From: Palsa-504 sp963795795
GTDB lineage: Bacteria > Actinomycetota > Actinomycetes > Streptosporangiales > Streptosporangiaceae
Assembly: GCA_963795795.1 (NCBI GenBank)
Contig: CAWCJS010000024.1
Location: 310,001 to 374,000, forward strand
DNA: 64,000 nucleotides
Reading direction: 5' to 3'
Positions 25,435 through 33,148 of the stretch are shown piece by piece. The position numbers were made by a program, and so were the translations under genes. The notes beneath the pieces are model-generated. The model had not been told where the DNA came from. It was given only the letters and a program-made list of their open reading frames with translations, and ran no database searches. Position 1 is the stretch's first letter. Each line of letters begins with the position of its first letter.

Positions 25435-26382
25435 TCACGCCCACAGTTGCCCTTCCAGCCGTTCTTCCGCTTCGTCCAGGGTGCCCTCGTACGCGCCGGT
25501 GGACAGGTACTTCCAGCCGCCGTCGGCGATCAGGACCGCGATATCGGCGGGCCGGTGATCGGCGACCGCCTTGGCGGCCATGGCCAGGCCCGCGTGCAGG
25601 GCGCAGCCCGCGGAGATGCCGGCGAAGATCCCCTCGGCGGCGACCAGTTCCCTGGTGCGGCGCAGGGCGTCGGCCGACGACACCGAGAACCTCGTGGTCA
25701 GGATGGACGGGTCGTACAGCTCGGGGACGAAGCCCTCGTCTACGTTGCGCAGGCCGTAGACGAGCTCGCCGTAGCGGGGTTCGGCGGCGACGATCTTGAC
25801 GTCTGGCTTGTGCTCGCGCAGGTAGCGGCCCACCCCCATGAGCGTGCCCGTGGTGCCCAGGCCCGCCACGAAGTGCGTGATCCCGGGCAGGTCGGCCAGC
25901 AGTTCCGGGCCGGTGGTCTCGTAGTGCGCGCGGGCGTTGGCCTCGTTGCCGTACTGGTAGAGCATGACCCAGTCGGGGCGCTCGGCGGCGATCTGCTTGG
26001 CGACCCGGACCGCCTCGTTGGAGCCGCCCGCCCCGGGCGAGTCGACGATCTCGGCGCCGTACATCCGCAGCAGCTGGCGGCGCTCCTCGCTGGTGTTCTC
26101 CGGCATGACCACGACCAGCCGGTAACCGCGCAGCTTGGCCACCATGGCCAGGGAGATGCCGGTGTTGCCCGAGGTGGGCTCCAGGATCGTGGACCCCGGC
26201 GAGAGCAGCCCGTCCTTTTCCGCCTGCGCGACCATGTAAAACGCCGCGCGGTCCTTCACCGACCCCGTCGGGTTCTTGTCTTCGAGCTTGGCCCAGAGGC
26301 GGACGTCGGCCGACGGTGACAGGCGTGGCAGTCCCACCAGGGGCGTGTTCCCCAGGGACTCGAGGATGTTCTCGTAGCGCAC
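25435..26382 (-). CDS. cysM: PLP-dependent cysteine synthase, CysM type (probable O-phosphoserine sulfhydrylase)
   Basis: 315-residue fold-type II PLP enzyme. GTG 26382 gives VRYENILESLGNTPLVGL, the family N-terminus. Lys43 in NPTGSVKDRAA binds PLP; other motifs are EPTSGNTGISLAMVAKLRGY, AGLGTTGTLMGVGRYL and ISAGCALHAGLAMA. In M. tuberculosis the neighbour CysO thiocarboxylate donates sulfur to O-phosphoserine on CysM, and Mec then frees cysteine. The same three genes adjoin here, so that route is very likely. Spacing to cysO is 32 bases. Confidence 0.94.
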   Translation of the reverse strand: MRYENILESLGNTPLVGLPRLSPSADVRLWAKLEDKNPTGSVKDRAAFYMVAQAEKDGLLSPGSTILEPTSGNTGISLAMVAKLRGYRLVVVMPENTSEERRQLLRMYGAEIVDSPGAGGSNEAVRVAKQIAAERPDWVMLYQYGNEANARAHYETTGPELLADLPGITHFVAGLGTTGTLMGVGRYLREHKPDVKIVAAEPRYGELVYGLRNVDEGFVPELYDPSILTTRFSVSSADALRRTRELVAAEGIFAGISAGCALHAGLAMAAKAVADHRPADIAVLIADGGWKYLSTGAYEGTLDEAEERLEGQLWA

Positions 26383-26414
26383 ACCAAACGCCGTTCGGGA
26401 TAAAGAAAAGGTCC

Positions 26415-26693
26415 TTAGACCGCGCCGCCGGCCACCGCGGGCAGGACGGTCACCGTGTCGCCGTCCTTGACCTGGGTCTGCAGGCCAGCCAGGAAGCGGA
26501 CGTCCTCGTCGTTCAAGTACACATTGACGAAACGCCGCAGGCTGCCGTCGTCGATGAGCCGGGCCCGCAGGCCGCCGTGCCGCTGCTCCAGGTCGCTGAT
26601 CAGCTCGTCGAGCGTGGATCCGGATCCCTGCACTTGCTTCGCGCCGTCGGTGTAGGTGCGCAGGATCGTCGGGATGCGAACCTCGATGGCCAT
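26415..26693 (-). CDS. cysO: sulfur-carrier protein CysO (ThiS/MoaD family) with C-terminal extension
   Basis: 92-residue ubiquitin-like protein, ATG 26693 after GGAG. Family features are VRIPTILRTYTDGAKQVQ, LDELISDLEQRHGGLRARL and FVNVYLNDEDVRFLAGL. The C-terminus reads LPAVAGGAV: the usual Gly-Gly is followed by Ala-Val. Because thiocarboxylation needs a free terminal glycine, the last two residues would have to be removed first, plausibly by the neighbouring Mec metallopeptidase. Encoded between cysM and mec. Confidence 0.93.
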   Translation of the reverse strand: MAIEVRIPTILRTYTDGAKQVQGSGSTLDELISDLEQRHGGLRARLIDDGSLRRFVNVYLNDEDVRFLAGLQTQVKDGDTVTVLPAVAGGAV

Positions 26694-26752
26694 GAACACG
26701 CTCCACTGGTTATCTGGTCAGTCCTTGGGGGCCAACCCTTTGCCGGGCGGAA

Positions 26753-27160
26753 TCATTCCAGCACGGTGACCGGCTCCTCGGTGACCTCGCCGTCCATGAT
26801 GCGGTACGAGCGGAACTCGGTCTCGGCTTCGTCCCGGGTGGAAACCAGCACGTAGTGCGCGCCCGGCTCGGCGGCCAGCCCGATGTCGGTCCGGCTCGGG
26901 TAGGCCTCCGTGGCGGTGTGGGAGTGGTAGATGACGACCGGCTCCTCGTCCTGGTCGTCCATCTCCTGCCACACCCGGAACTGCTCGGTGGAATCGAACT
27001 CGTAGAACGTGGGCGAGCGGGCGGCGTTGGTCATCGGGATGAACCTGGTGGGGCGGTCTTGGCCGGCCGGGCCGGCCAGGATGCCGCAGGCCTCATCGGG
27101 GTGATCTCGGCGAGCGTGGGCCACGATGTGGTCGCGCAGCTCCCGCGTTATGGTGAGCAC
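26753..27160 (-). CDS. mec: Mec/JAMM metallopeptidase for CysO processing
   Basis: 135-residue Mov34/JAMM-domain protein started at GTG 27160. The JAMM site is complete: Glu23 in DEACGILAG and the HxH-x7-S-x2-D motif at His79, His81, Ser89 and Asp92 (YHSHTATEAYPSRTDI). In mycobacteria Mec removes cysteine from the CysO-cysteine adduct. Here it may also trim the Ala-Val tail of CysO. The DUF2017 stop lies five bases upstream, so the gene is in the clpS-DUF2017-mec-cysO-cysM operon. Confidence 0.94.
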   Translation of the reverse strand: MLTITRELRDHIVAHARRDHPDEACGILAGPAGQDRPTRFIPMTNAARSPTFYEFDSTEQFRVWQEMDDQDEEPVVIYHSHTATEAYPSRTDIGLAAEPGAHYVLVSTRDEAETEFRSYRIMDGEVTEEPVTVLE

Positions 27161-27164
27161 CGGC

Positions 27165-27751
27165 TCAGGCTAGCGCCTGGACCAGGGACTCCTGGACCGC
27201 GCCGAGCCAGGCGTAGACCTCGTAGGCGGCCCACTGCGGGTTATCCCGCTTGAGTTTGGACCACTGCTGCTCGAAGTCTTCGGTGACGTCCAGACGGACG
27301 CCGAGGGCCAAGCGGACGTCGTTCAGCGCCTTGAGCCAGGCCTGGGCCTGCTCGGACGTGAGCTGGATGCGGCCGCCGGCGTCGGGCAGGGTGTCCAGCA
27401 GCTGGAGGGCGGCCTGCTGCTTGGCGCTGCGCAGGCCGGGCTCGGTGTACTTGCGGAACTCCCCCGCCGCGTCCGGGTCGTCACGGTACCCGTCGGGGAG
27501 GAGCCGGGCCAGGACGGGGTCGTCTGGGGTCTGGGGAGGGTCCTGGGGCGCTGGGGTGGCGTGGTTGGGCTAGGCGCGTCGAGCTGGGCCTCGAGGTCGG
27601 CGACGTTGTTCCAGCCCGGGGCCTGCGGGCCGTCCCCGTCGGGGGCGATCAGGGCCAGGACCTGGCCGACCAGGCTGCGCAGCAGGGACGCCTCGGGGGC
27701 GGCGAGCCAGGCGCGCACGCCACCGCCACGGGTGGGGCGGAAGGGTTCCAA
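27165..27751 (-). CDS. DUF2017 protein (frameshifted)
   Basis: Actinobacterial partner gene of clpS, function unknown. TTG 27751, ten bases after the clpS stop, gives LEPFRPTRGGGVRAWLAAPE and LLRSLVGQVLALI. Then a Pro-rich stretch in which, at about 27525-27575, a one-base indel occurs. The other frame continues with DDPVLARLLPDGYRDDPDAA, YTEPGLRSAKQQAALQLLDT, LTSEQAQAWLKALNDVRLAL and ends AAYEVYAWLGAVQESLVQAL at 27165. Both halves match the family. The indel sits in C-rich runs, where assembly errors are common. Confidence 0.85.
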
Positions 27752-27760
27752 GGGTTGCTG

Positions 27761-28051
27761 CTACTTGTCCTGCACGACGGTGGCCCAGAGGCCGTAGCCG
27801 TGCAAGATCTCGACGTTGTGCTCCATCGCTTCCCTGGCCCCGGCGGCGACGACCGCCTTGCCCTTGTGGTGCACGTCGAGCATCAGGCGGGTGGCCTTCC
27901 TCTTCGGGTAGCCGAAGACCGTCTGGAAGACGTACGTCACGTACGACATCAGGTTCACCGGGTCGTTCCACACAATGGTGACCCACGGCTTGTCCGACAC
28001 CGGCTTGTCTGTGGACTTCGGGCTGTCCACCTCAGCGGGCGCCACGCTCAC
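27761..28051 (-). CDS. clpS: ATP-dependent Clp protease adaptor ClpS
   Basis: 96-residue N-degron adaptor for ClpA/ClpC. GTG 28051 follows GGAGGAGG. Conserved positions are WVTIVWNDPVNLMSYVTYVF (the N-D-x-V/N-x-M-x-x-V degron pocket), TRLMLDVHHKGKAVVAAG and REAMEHNVEILHGYGLWATV. The first 20 residues are a flexible, Ser/Asp/Lys-rich extension. It is divergent from pncB with only 36 bases between the start codons. It heads the leftward clpS-DUF2017-mec-cysO-cysM block. Confidence 0.95.
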   Translation of the reverse strand: MSVAPAEVDSPKSTDKPVSDKPWVTIVWNDPVNLMSYVTYVFQTVFGYPKRKATRLMLDVHHKGKAVVAAGAREAMEHNVEILHGYGLWATVVQDK

Positions 28052-28073
28052 TGCTGTCCACCTCCTCCTTCCG

Positions 28074-28087
28074 TAGTCTTCCACCTG
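28074..28087 (+). promoter_or_regulatory. candidate leaderless promoter of pncB
   Basis: TAGTCT at 28074-28079 fits the TANNNT -10 consensus, and GTG 28087 lies eight bases after it, where transcription would begin. No ribosome binding site precedes the GTG, consistent with a leaderless mRNA, which is common in actinobacteria. The gap to clpS is too short for separated regulatory regions. Confidence 0.4.
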
Positions 28088-29480
28088 TGACGAATTCAGT
28101 GAACCACCAGTCTGAACTTGCCGACTCTGGGCTGGCCGAGCTCTGGGCTGGCCAGCTCTGGGTTGGCCGACGGCACGGCGCTGCTGACCGACCAATACGA
28201 GCTCACCATGGTGCAGGCCTCGCTGCGCAGCGGCGCGGCCAGCCGCCGGGCCATCTTCGAAGTCTTCGCCAGGCACCTGCCGCACGGCCGCCGGTACGGC
28301 GTCGTGGCGGGCACCGGGCGGCTGCTCGACGCGGTGGAACGGTTCCGCTTCAGCCCGGCTGACCTGGAATTTCTCGGCAGCGCGGGCATCGTGGACGCGC
28401 CGACGCTGGCCTTCCTCGAATCGTACCGTTTCAGCGGAAACATCTGGGGTTACCGGGAGGGCGACTGTTACTTCCCCGGCTCGCCGATCCTGGTCGTCGA
28501 GGGCACGTTCGCCGAGGCGGTGATGCTGGAGACGCTGACTCTGTCGATCTTTAACCACGACTGCGCGATCGCCTCCGCCGCGTCGCGGATGGTGACGGCG
28601 GCCGGGGAACGCCCGCTGATCGAGATGGGCTCGCGGCGGACCCACGAGCGGGCCGCGGTGGCCAGCGCGCGGGCCGCCTACATCACGGGGTTCGCCTCCA
28701 CGTCTAACGTGCGCGCACGGTATGAGTTCGGCGTTCCGAGCGCCGGGACCAGCGCGCACGCCTTCACGCTGGTGCACGACAGCGAGCGGCACGCGTTCGC
28801 CACGCAACTAGAGGCGCTCGGGCCTGCCACGACGCTGCTGGTGGACACCTACGACGTGGCCCGCGCGGTGCGCACCGCCATCGACGTGGCGGGCCCGGGC
28901 CTGGGCGCGGTCCGGATCGACAGCGGTGACCTGCCGGTGCTGGCCCGGCAGGTCCGCGCGCTGCTCGACGAGCTCGGCGCCACCAAGACCCGGATCGTCC
29001 TGACCGGCGACCTCGACGAGTACTCGATCGCGGCGCTCGGCGCGGTGCCCGTGGACGGCTACGGCGTCGGCACCTCGCTGGTCACCGGGTCCGGCGCGCC
29101 GACCGCGGCGCTGGTGTACAAGCTGGTGGCCCGTTCGTCGTGGGACTCTGGGGCTGACGGTGTGCTGGAGCCGGTGGCGAAGCGTTCGGTGGGGAAGCCG
29201 GGGCGGGGCGGGCGCAAGTGGGCGGTGCGGCACCGGGACGAGCACGGGACCGCGCTGAGCGAGCGGATCTCTCTTGAGCCCGCCAGATAGCGGGCCGCTG
29301 GACCGGGAACTGCTCGTGCCGCTGGTGGCGGCGGGCGAGATCGTGGGGCGGGAGCCGGTCGAAGCGGCGCGCGAGCGCCACCGGGCGGCGCTGGCCGAGC
29401 TGCCGCCGTACGCGCTGCAGCTCTCCCGGGGATACCCGGCGATCCCCACGGTGTTTGAGGGCGGCGATGCGGAGGGGTAA
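28087..29480 (+). CDS. pncB: nicotinate phosphoribosyltransferase (two apparent frameshifts)
   Basis: NAD salvage enzyme converting nicotinate and PRPP to nicotinate mononucleotide. The body is unambiguous: ALLTDQYELTMVQASLRSGA, FEVFARHLPHGRRYGVVAGT, LEFLGSAGIVDAPTLAFLES, EMGSRRTHERAAVASARAAY and VRIDSGDLPVLARQVR. The C-terminal domain lies in another frame after SERISLEPAR (DRELLVPLVAAGEIVGREPV, then LPPYALQLSRGYPAIPTV), so an indel occurs near 29275. At the 5' end a 15-base repeat has one 16-base unit, so GTG 28087 reads into the body only after a further one-base change near 28138; otherwise a TTG at 28118 must serve. It partners functionally with pncA at 42111. Confidence 0.88.
28124..28168 (+). 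repeat. 15-base tandem repeat in the pncB 5' end
   Basis: Three copies of (AG)CTCTGGGCTGGCC; the first to second interval is 16 bases and the second to third is 15. A 15-base period would keep the frame as SGLASSGLASSGLA; the extra base in the second unit breaks it. Confidence 0.7.
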
Positions 29481-29574
29481 CCCGGGCGGCGAGCCGCAGG
29501 GCAGCCGGGGCGGCGATACGGAATCGTTATCAAGTTGATCTGGTCATGGGGGCGAGCTGGAGCGTGTTTAGTAC

Positions 29575-30123
29575 GTGGCCGGGGACATCGGCGATTTCGA
29601 GGAGTTTTACCAGGCCTGCTACGGCCGCCTGGTCGCCCTAGTCGCGGCGATGGTCGGCGACCGGCACCAGGCTGAGGACATTACCCAGGAAGCCTTCGCG
29701 CGTGCGCTGATCCGGTGGAAGCGAGTCTCCCGCTACGACGTGCCCGAGGCCTGGGTCCGGCGGGTCGCGCTCCGGCTCACCATCGACGCGAGCCGGCGGA
29801 TGCGCCGGGCCAGGCTGATGTCGGTGCTGCTGGCGGCGGGCCAGCGCGGGCCGTCCGGCGACTGGCACGACCCGCACGACCCGCTGGCCGTGACCGCGTT
29901 GAGCCTGGCGGTGATGCGGCTGCCGCTCGCCCAGCGCCAGGCGCTGATCCTGTACTACCTGGCCGATCTCCCCGTGGACGACATCGCCCGCGACTGCGGG
30001 GTCTCCGTGAGCACGGTCAGGAACCGGCTGGCGGCCGCCCGGCGCCGGCTGCAGCGCGAGCTCGCGGATTCCGATTCGGATTCCGATTCCGATTCCGACG
30101 AGGCGGTGCCCCATGCTCGATGA
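29575..30123 (+). CDS. ECF RNA polymerase sigma factor, SigE/SACE-like
   Basis: 182-residue ECF sigma factor. Region 2 is FEEFYQACYGRLVALVAAMV with DRHQAEDITQEAFARALIRW and region 4 is LPLAQRQALILYYLADLPVD followed by CGVSVSTVRNRLAAARRRLQ. The C-terminus carries a Ser-Asp dipeptide run (DSDSDSDSDSDEA) encoded by GATTCC hexamer repeats at about 30067-30100. The next gene begins inside this one (11-base overlap), so the two are translationally coupled and the downstream membrane protein is its likely anti-sigma factor or sensor. Confidence 0.88.
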   Translation: MAGDIGDFEEFYQACYGRLVALVAAMVGDRHQAEDITQEAFARALIRWKRVSRYDVPEAWVRRVALRLTIDASRRMRRARLMSVLLAAGQRGPSGDWHDPHDPLAVTALSLAVMRLPLAQRQALILYYLADLPVDDIARDCGVSVSTVRNRLAAARRRLQRELADSDSDSDSDSDEAVPHAR

Positions 30124-31414
30124 CACGCTGCACGAGCAGTTGGCCGGCTGGGTGCGCCCGCTCGTTGACGTGCCGGTGCCAGATGTCCGGGTTCTGCGGA
30201 GGCGGGCCCGGCGGCGCGTGATGCGCAGGGCGGCGGTGGCCGCCGCGATGACAGCGATCGTCGCAGCGGCTACGGCCGGCATCACCGCCAGTTTGCCCTC
30301 GGGGAGGCCGATGGAGGGGCCTGCAGGCGGCCCCCCCGAGGGCAACATTTCGTCCTGGTCGCCGGCGCCGGGGACCTGGAACCGCGGGGCGTGGCAGCCG
30401 GCGGGGCCGCTCCCCGCCGCCGACGCCGCGCCGACCGTCGCGCCGTACATCCTGATCCCGAGGTATGAAGGGGTCATCCAGGTCAGACGGGTGTTCAAGA
30501 GCGTGACAACCATCGCCACCATGCAGTCGCCGGCTGGCCAGTACCTCGCTGGCGTCGCGTCCGCGGGCGACGATCGCACGTTCGTGGTGCAAGTGGCGAT
30601 CGGGGGCCAGCGGCAGAACGGGACCGGCTACCCGATGAATCCGACCGCGTTCGCCTTCGACGAGCTGCGCCTCGGTTCCGATGGCCAGCCGGGGCCCCTG
30701 CGCCTGCTGTTCACCCTCCCTGCCCGAGACGTTGACGCGGGCTTGGATTATTTCGTCATTTCCCAGGACGCCAGCATGCTCGCGTACCCGACGAACAACG
30801 GCGGGATCGAGACCATATCACTGGCGACGGGCCAGGGCCGGGCGTGGGCGCCGGTCGACTCCGGCGGGGTGGCTCCCCCCAGCCTGTCATGGGCGGGCGA
30901 CAGGACGCTCGCGTTCGAGTGGGATGCGGGGAACAACCGCCACCCGCCGGGAATAGGCATCCGGGTGCTCGACGTCGCCGCGCCCGGCAACCTCCTGCAG
31001 GCCTCCCGGCTGGTCGTCGGGTATAGCCGATACTGCGCGGCGTTCGGGGGATGTCGGGACGACCCGGTGATCACCCCGGACGGATCCGTGATCATCGTGC
31101 CGATGGCGGTGTGCGTACGGGCGTGCGGTGCCGCCGAGGCGAATCCGAACGGTGTCTTCACCGACAGCGTGGTGGAATACTCCACCCGGACTGGGCAGAC
31201 GATCGCGTACGTGGCGACTCCGGTCACTTCGTCGTTCCCCGGCACTTTGTGCGAACCGGTCTGGACTGATCCCTCCGGCGTGCAGGTGGTCACGTCGTGC
31301 GGGCACCCGGAGTGGTATGACCGCGGCCACGTCAGCCGCATCACCGTGTACATGCCGATGAACGGCACGGACCTCCTGCCGTTCGCCTGGCAGCCCGGGT
31401 CGGCCGGGGTCTAA
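30113..31414 (+). CDS. membrane-anchored propeller-like protein, probable anti-sigma partner
   Basis: 433-residue protein overlapping the ECF gene by 11 bases. The short cytoplasmic N-terminus has MLDDTLHEQLAGWVRPLVDV and RRRARRRVMRR, followed by one TM segment at about residues 42-62. The extracellular part shows repeated blade-like blocks (AGVASAGDDRTFVVQVAIGG, SQDASMLAYPTNNGGIETIS, SWAGDRTLAFEW, VITPDGSVIIVPMAV) resembling WD40/TolB-type propellers. Cytoplasmic head plus TM plus outside domain, coupled to a sigma factor, suggests signal-controlled sigma sequestration. No ZAS zinc motif is seen. Sensor role is inferred. Confidence 0.7.
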   Translation: MLDDTLHEQLAGWVRPLVDVPVPDVRVLRRRARRRVMRRAAVAAAMTAIVAAATAGITASLPSGRPMEGPAGGPPEGNISSWSPAPGTWNRGAWQPAGPLPAADAAPTVAPYILIPRYEGVIQVRRVFKSVTTIATMQSPAGQYLAGVASAGDDRTFVVQVAIGGQRQNGTGYPMNPTAFAFDELRLGSDGQPGPLRLLFTLPARDVDAGLDYFVISQDASMLAYPTNNGGIETISLATGQGRAWAPVDSGGVAPPSLSWAGDRTLAFEWDAGNNRHPPGIGIRVLDVAAPGNLLQASRLVVGYSRYCAAFGGCRDDPVITPDGSVIIVPMAVCVRACGAAEANPNGVFTDSVVEYSTRTGQTIAYVATPVTSSFPGTLCEPVWTDPSGVQVVTSCGHPEWYDRGHVSRITVYMPMNGTDLLPFAWQPGSAGV

Positions 31415-31496
31415 CCGGAGGAGGGGTCGAGCGTCATAAGCCACGGGGCTCGCCGACTCGGGCGCGAGCGGAGAGACTACCCGGAGGAGGTGCGCT

Positions 31497-32621
31497 ATGC
31501 CGGACGAGAACCGGGTCCGCCGGCGAAGGCGGCGCGGGGCGGTTGCGGTCCTGGTGGTGGCCGCGGCTGCGGGCGTGGCGGTCGGGGCCGTCCTGCCCGG
31601 AAGCCGCCAGGCAGGTGTAACGCGGGCCACGGGTGCGGGGCATGAGCGCTCGCGGGCCGCTGCCGCCTGGTATCCGGCCGGGCCGTTGCCCGCCGCGGAC
31701 GCCGGGCCTTCGGTCGCACCGTACTTCTTGAGCGTGGTCTTCCAGCGCTCGCCGGTGCCGGTCACGGTGAACGACGCGTTCACCGGGCGCGTGCTGGCCA
31801 CGATTCACGCGCCCGTGCCCGGGATCGGCTTCACCGGGGTGGCCGCGGCGGGCGACGACCGCACGTTCGTGCTGGCCGCGCAGGAGACAAAGCCTTTGGT
31901 GGTGTGGTTTTTCGAGCTGCGCCTGGCGGCTGACGGCCGGGTCGCCTCGCTGAGCCGACTGCTGTCGGTGAAATCGGCCAGCGCGTCGGCGTTCGCGGTG
32001 TCTCCGGACGGTAGCCGGCTCGCGTACGCGACGGCCTACGGGATCCGGGTCGTGACGCTGGCGACCGGCGCGAGCCGGTCGTGGAACGCGGACGGGCACA
32101 CGGTGGTCGGGACCGCGGCCCCGTTGTCCTGGGCGGGGGATCAGACGCTCGCGCTGTACTGGGCGAGCGTGGCGGCCGGCTCCCGGCAGGACGGCGTCCG
32201 ACTGCTCGATACCTCGGCCGCTGGCAGCGATCTGCTGTCGTCTCGGCTGATCATCCCGGTGCCTGAGGTTACGGCGTTCGGGAAAATAGAAGGGATGAGC
32301 GACGTGCTCCTCACGCCGGACGGGTCGAAGGTGATCGCGACGGTCGTGAGCGGGCTGCCGGACAATCCCGGGGCCGAGGTGGTGGAGTTCTCCGCGCGGA
32401 CCGGTCGGCCGCTTGTGGTGGTGTCGCCGCGCGCCGACGAATCCGGGATGGGCACTTCGTGTCTGGCGTTGTGGACCGACCCCTCCGGGGATCGGCTGAC
32501 GGCCGAGTGCGGGGAGGTGGGCGGGGGGCTCGCGATCGCGTTTGGGCACTTCGCCGCGGCTGATCTGCACGTGCCCTCCTACAACTTCTCGACGAGCCGC
32601 CAGGGGTTTATCGCGTGGTGA
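31497..32621 (+). CDS. paralogue of the preceding propeller-like membrane protein
   Basis: 374-residue tandem paralogue. It shares the block WYPAGPLPAADAGPSVAPYF with the upstream protein, then FTGVAAAGDDRTFVLAAQE, VSPDGSRLAYATAYGIRVVT, PLSWAGDQTLALYW and DVLLTPDGSKVIATVV, again a WD40/TolB-like periodicity. The N-terminus is RRRRRRGAVAVLVVAAAAGV, a signal anchor, but the cytoplasmic head is only about 13 residues, too short for an anti-sigma domain. GAGGAGG precedes ATG 31497. Probably an extracellular partner or a duplicated sensor arm. Function unknown. Confidence 0.7.
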   Translation: MPDENRVRRRRRRGAVAVLVVAAAAGVAVGAVLPGSRQAGVTRATGAGHERSRAAAAWYPAGPLPAADAGPSVAPYFLSVVFQRSPVPVTVNDAFTGRVLATIHAPVPGIGFTGVAAAGDDRTFVLAAQETKPLVVWFFELRLAADGRVASLSRLLSVKSASASAFAVSPDGSRLAYATAYGIRVVTLATGASRSWNADGHTVVGTAAPLSWAGDQTLALYWASVAAGSRQDGVRLLDTSAAGSDLLSSRLIIPVPEVTAFGKIEGMSDVLLTPDGSKVIATVVSGLPDNPGAEVVEFSARTGRPLVVVSPRADESGMGTSCLALWTDPSGDRLTAECGEVGGGLAIAFGHFAAADLHVPSYNFSTSRQGFIAW

Positions 32622-32676
32622 GACCGGACGGCTAAACGGTTCGTCATGCTGGAGCGGGCCTATTAGCCTGCTTGGC

Positions 32677-33144
32677 ATGCCCGTTGACGTGTCGAAGTTC
32701 GCTGCTGTGCTGCGTTCGTTGGGCGTGGCCGGTGAGGTGGTGGAACTGCCCGAACGCGCGCCGACGGCGGCGAGCGCGGCGGCTCAGCTCGGTTGCGAGG
32801 TGGGCGCCATCGCGAACAGCCTGGTGTTCAGCGCGGACGGCGCGCCGCTGCTCGTCATGACCAGCGGTGCCCACCGGGTGGACACGGCCAAGGTCGCGGC
32901 CCTGGTCGGGGCGTCTTCGGTGCGCCGGGCCGACCCCGACTCGGTCCGGGCCTGGACAGGCCAGCCCATCGGCGGCGTCGCCCCGGTCGGTCATCCTTCG
33001 CCGATCCGGACCTTGGTTGACCCCTGGCTGGACAAGTACGACGTGATCTGGGCGGCCGGCGGCCATCCGCACACGGTGTTCCCCACCTCGTACGACGAGC
33101 TGATCCGCATCACCGGCGGTGCCCCGGCCGACGTGGGCGAGTAG
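32677..33144 (+). CDS. YbaK/EbsC-family aminoacyl-tRNA deacylase-like protein
   Basis: 155-residue protein of the YbaK/ProX fold, trans-editing enzymes that hydrolyse mischarged tRNAs. Family features are a basic-acidic first helix (SKFAAVLRSLGVAGEVVELP), ANSLVFSADGAPLLVMTSGA, a conserved HRVDTAKVAALVG, IGGVAPVGHPSPIRTLVDPW and AAGGHPHTVFPTSYDELIRI. ATG 32677 follows a weak purine tract. It is convergent with the recombinase gene; the stops are five bases apart. Substrate (Pro, Cys or Ala mischarge) cannot be told from the sequence. Confidence 0.88.
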   Translation: MPVDVSKFAAVLRSLGVAGEVVELPERAPTAASAAAQLGCEVGAIANSLVFSADGAPLLVMTSGAHRVDTAKVAALVGASSVRRADPDSVRAWTGQPIGGVAPVGHPSPIRTLVDPWLDKYDVIWAAGGHPHTVFPTSYDELIRITGGAPADVGE

Positions 33145-33148
33145 GGCG

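Noticed and set aside
24604..26319. Rightward open frame of 571 codons opposite the MBL and cysM genes
   Set aside because: Low-complexity Gly/Val/Arg/Ala product without motifs; both opposite genes are firmly identified.
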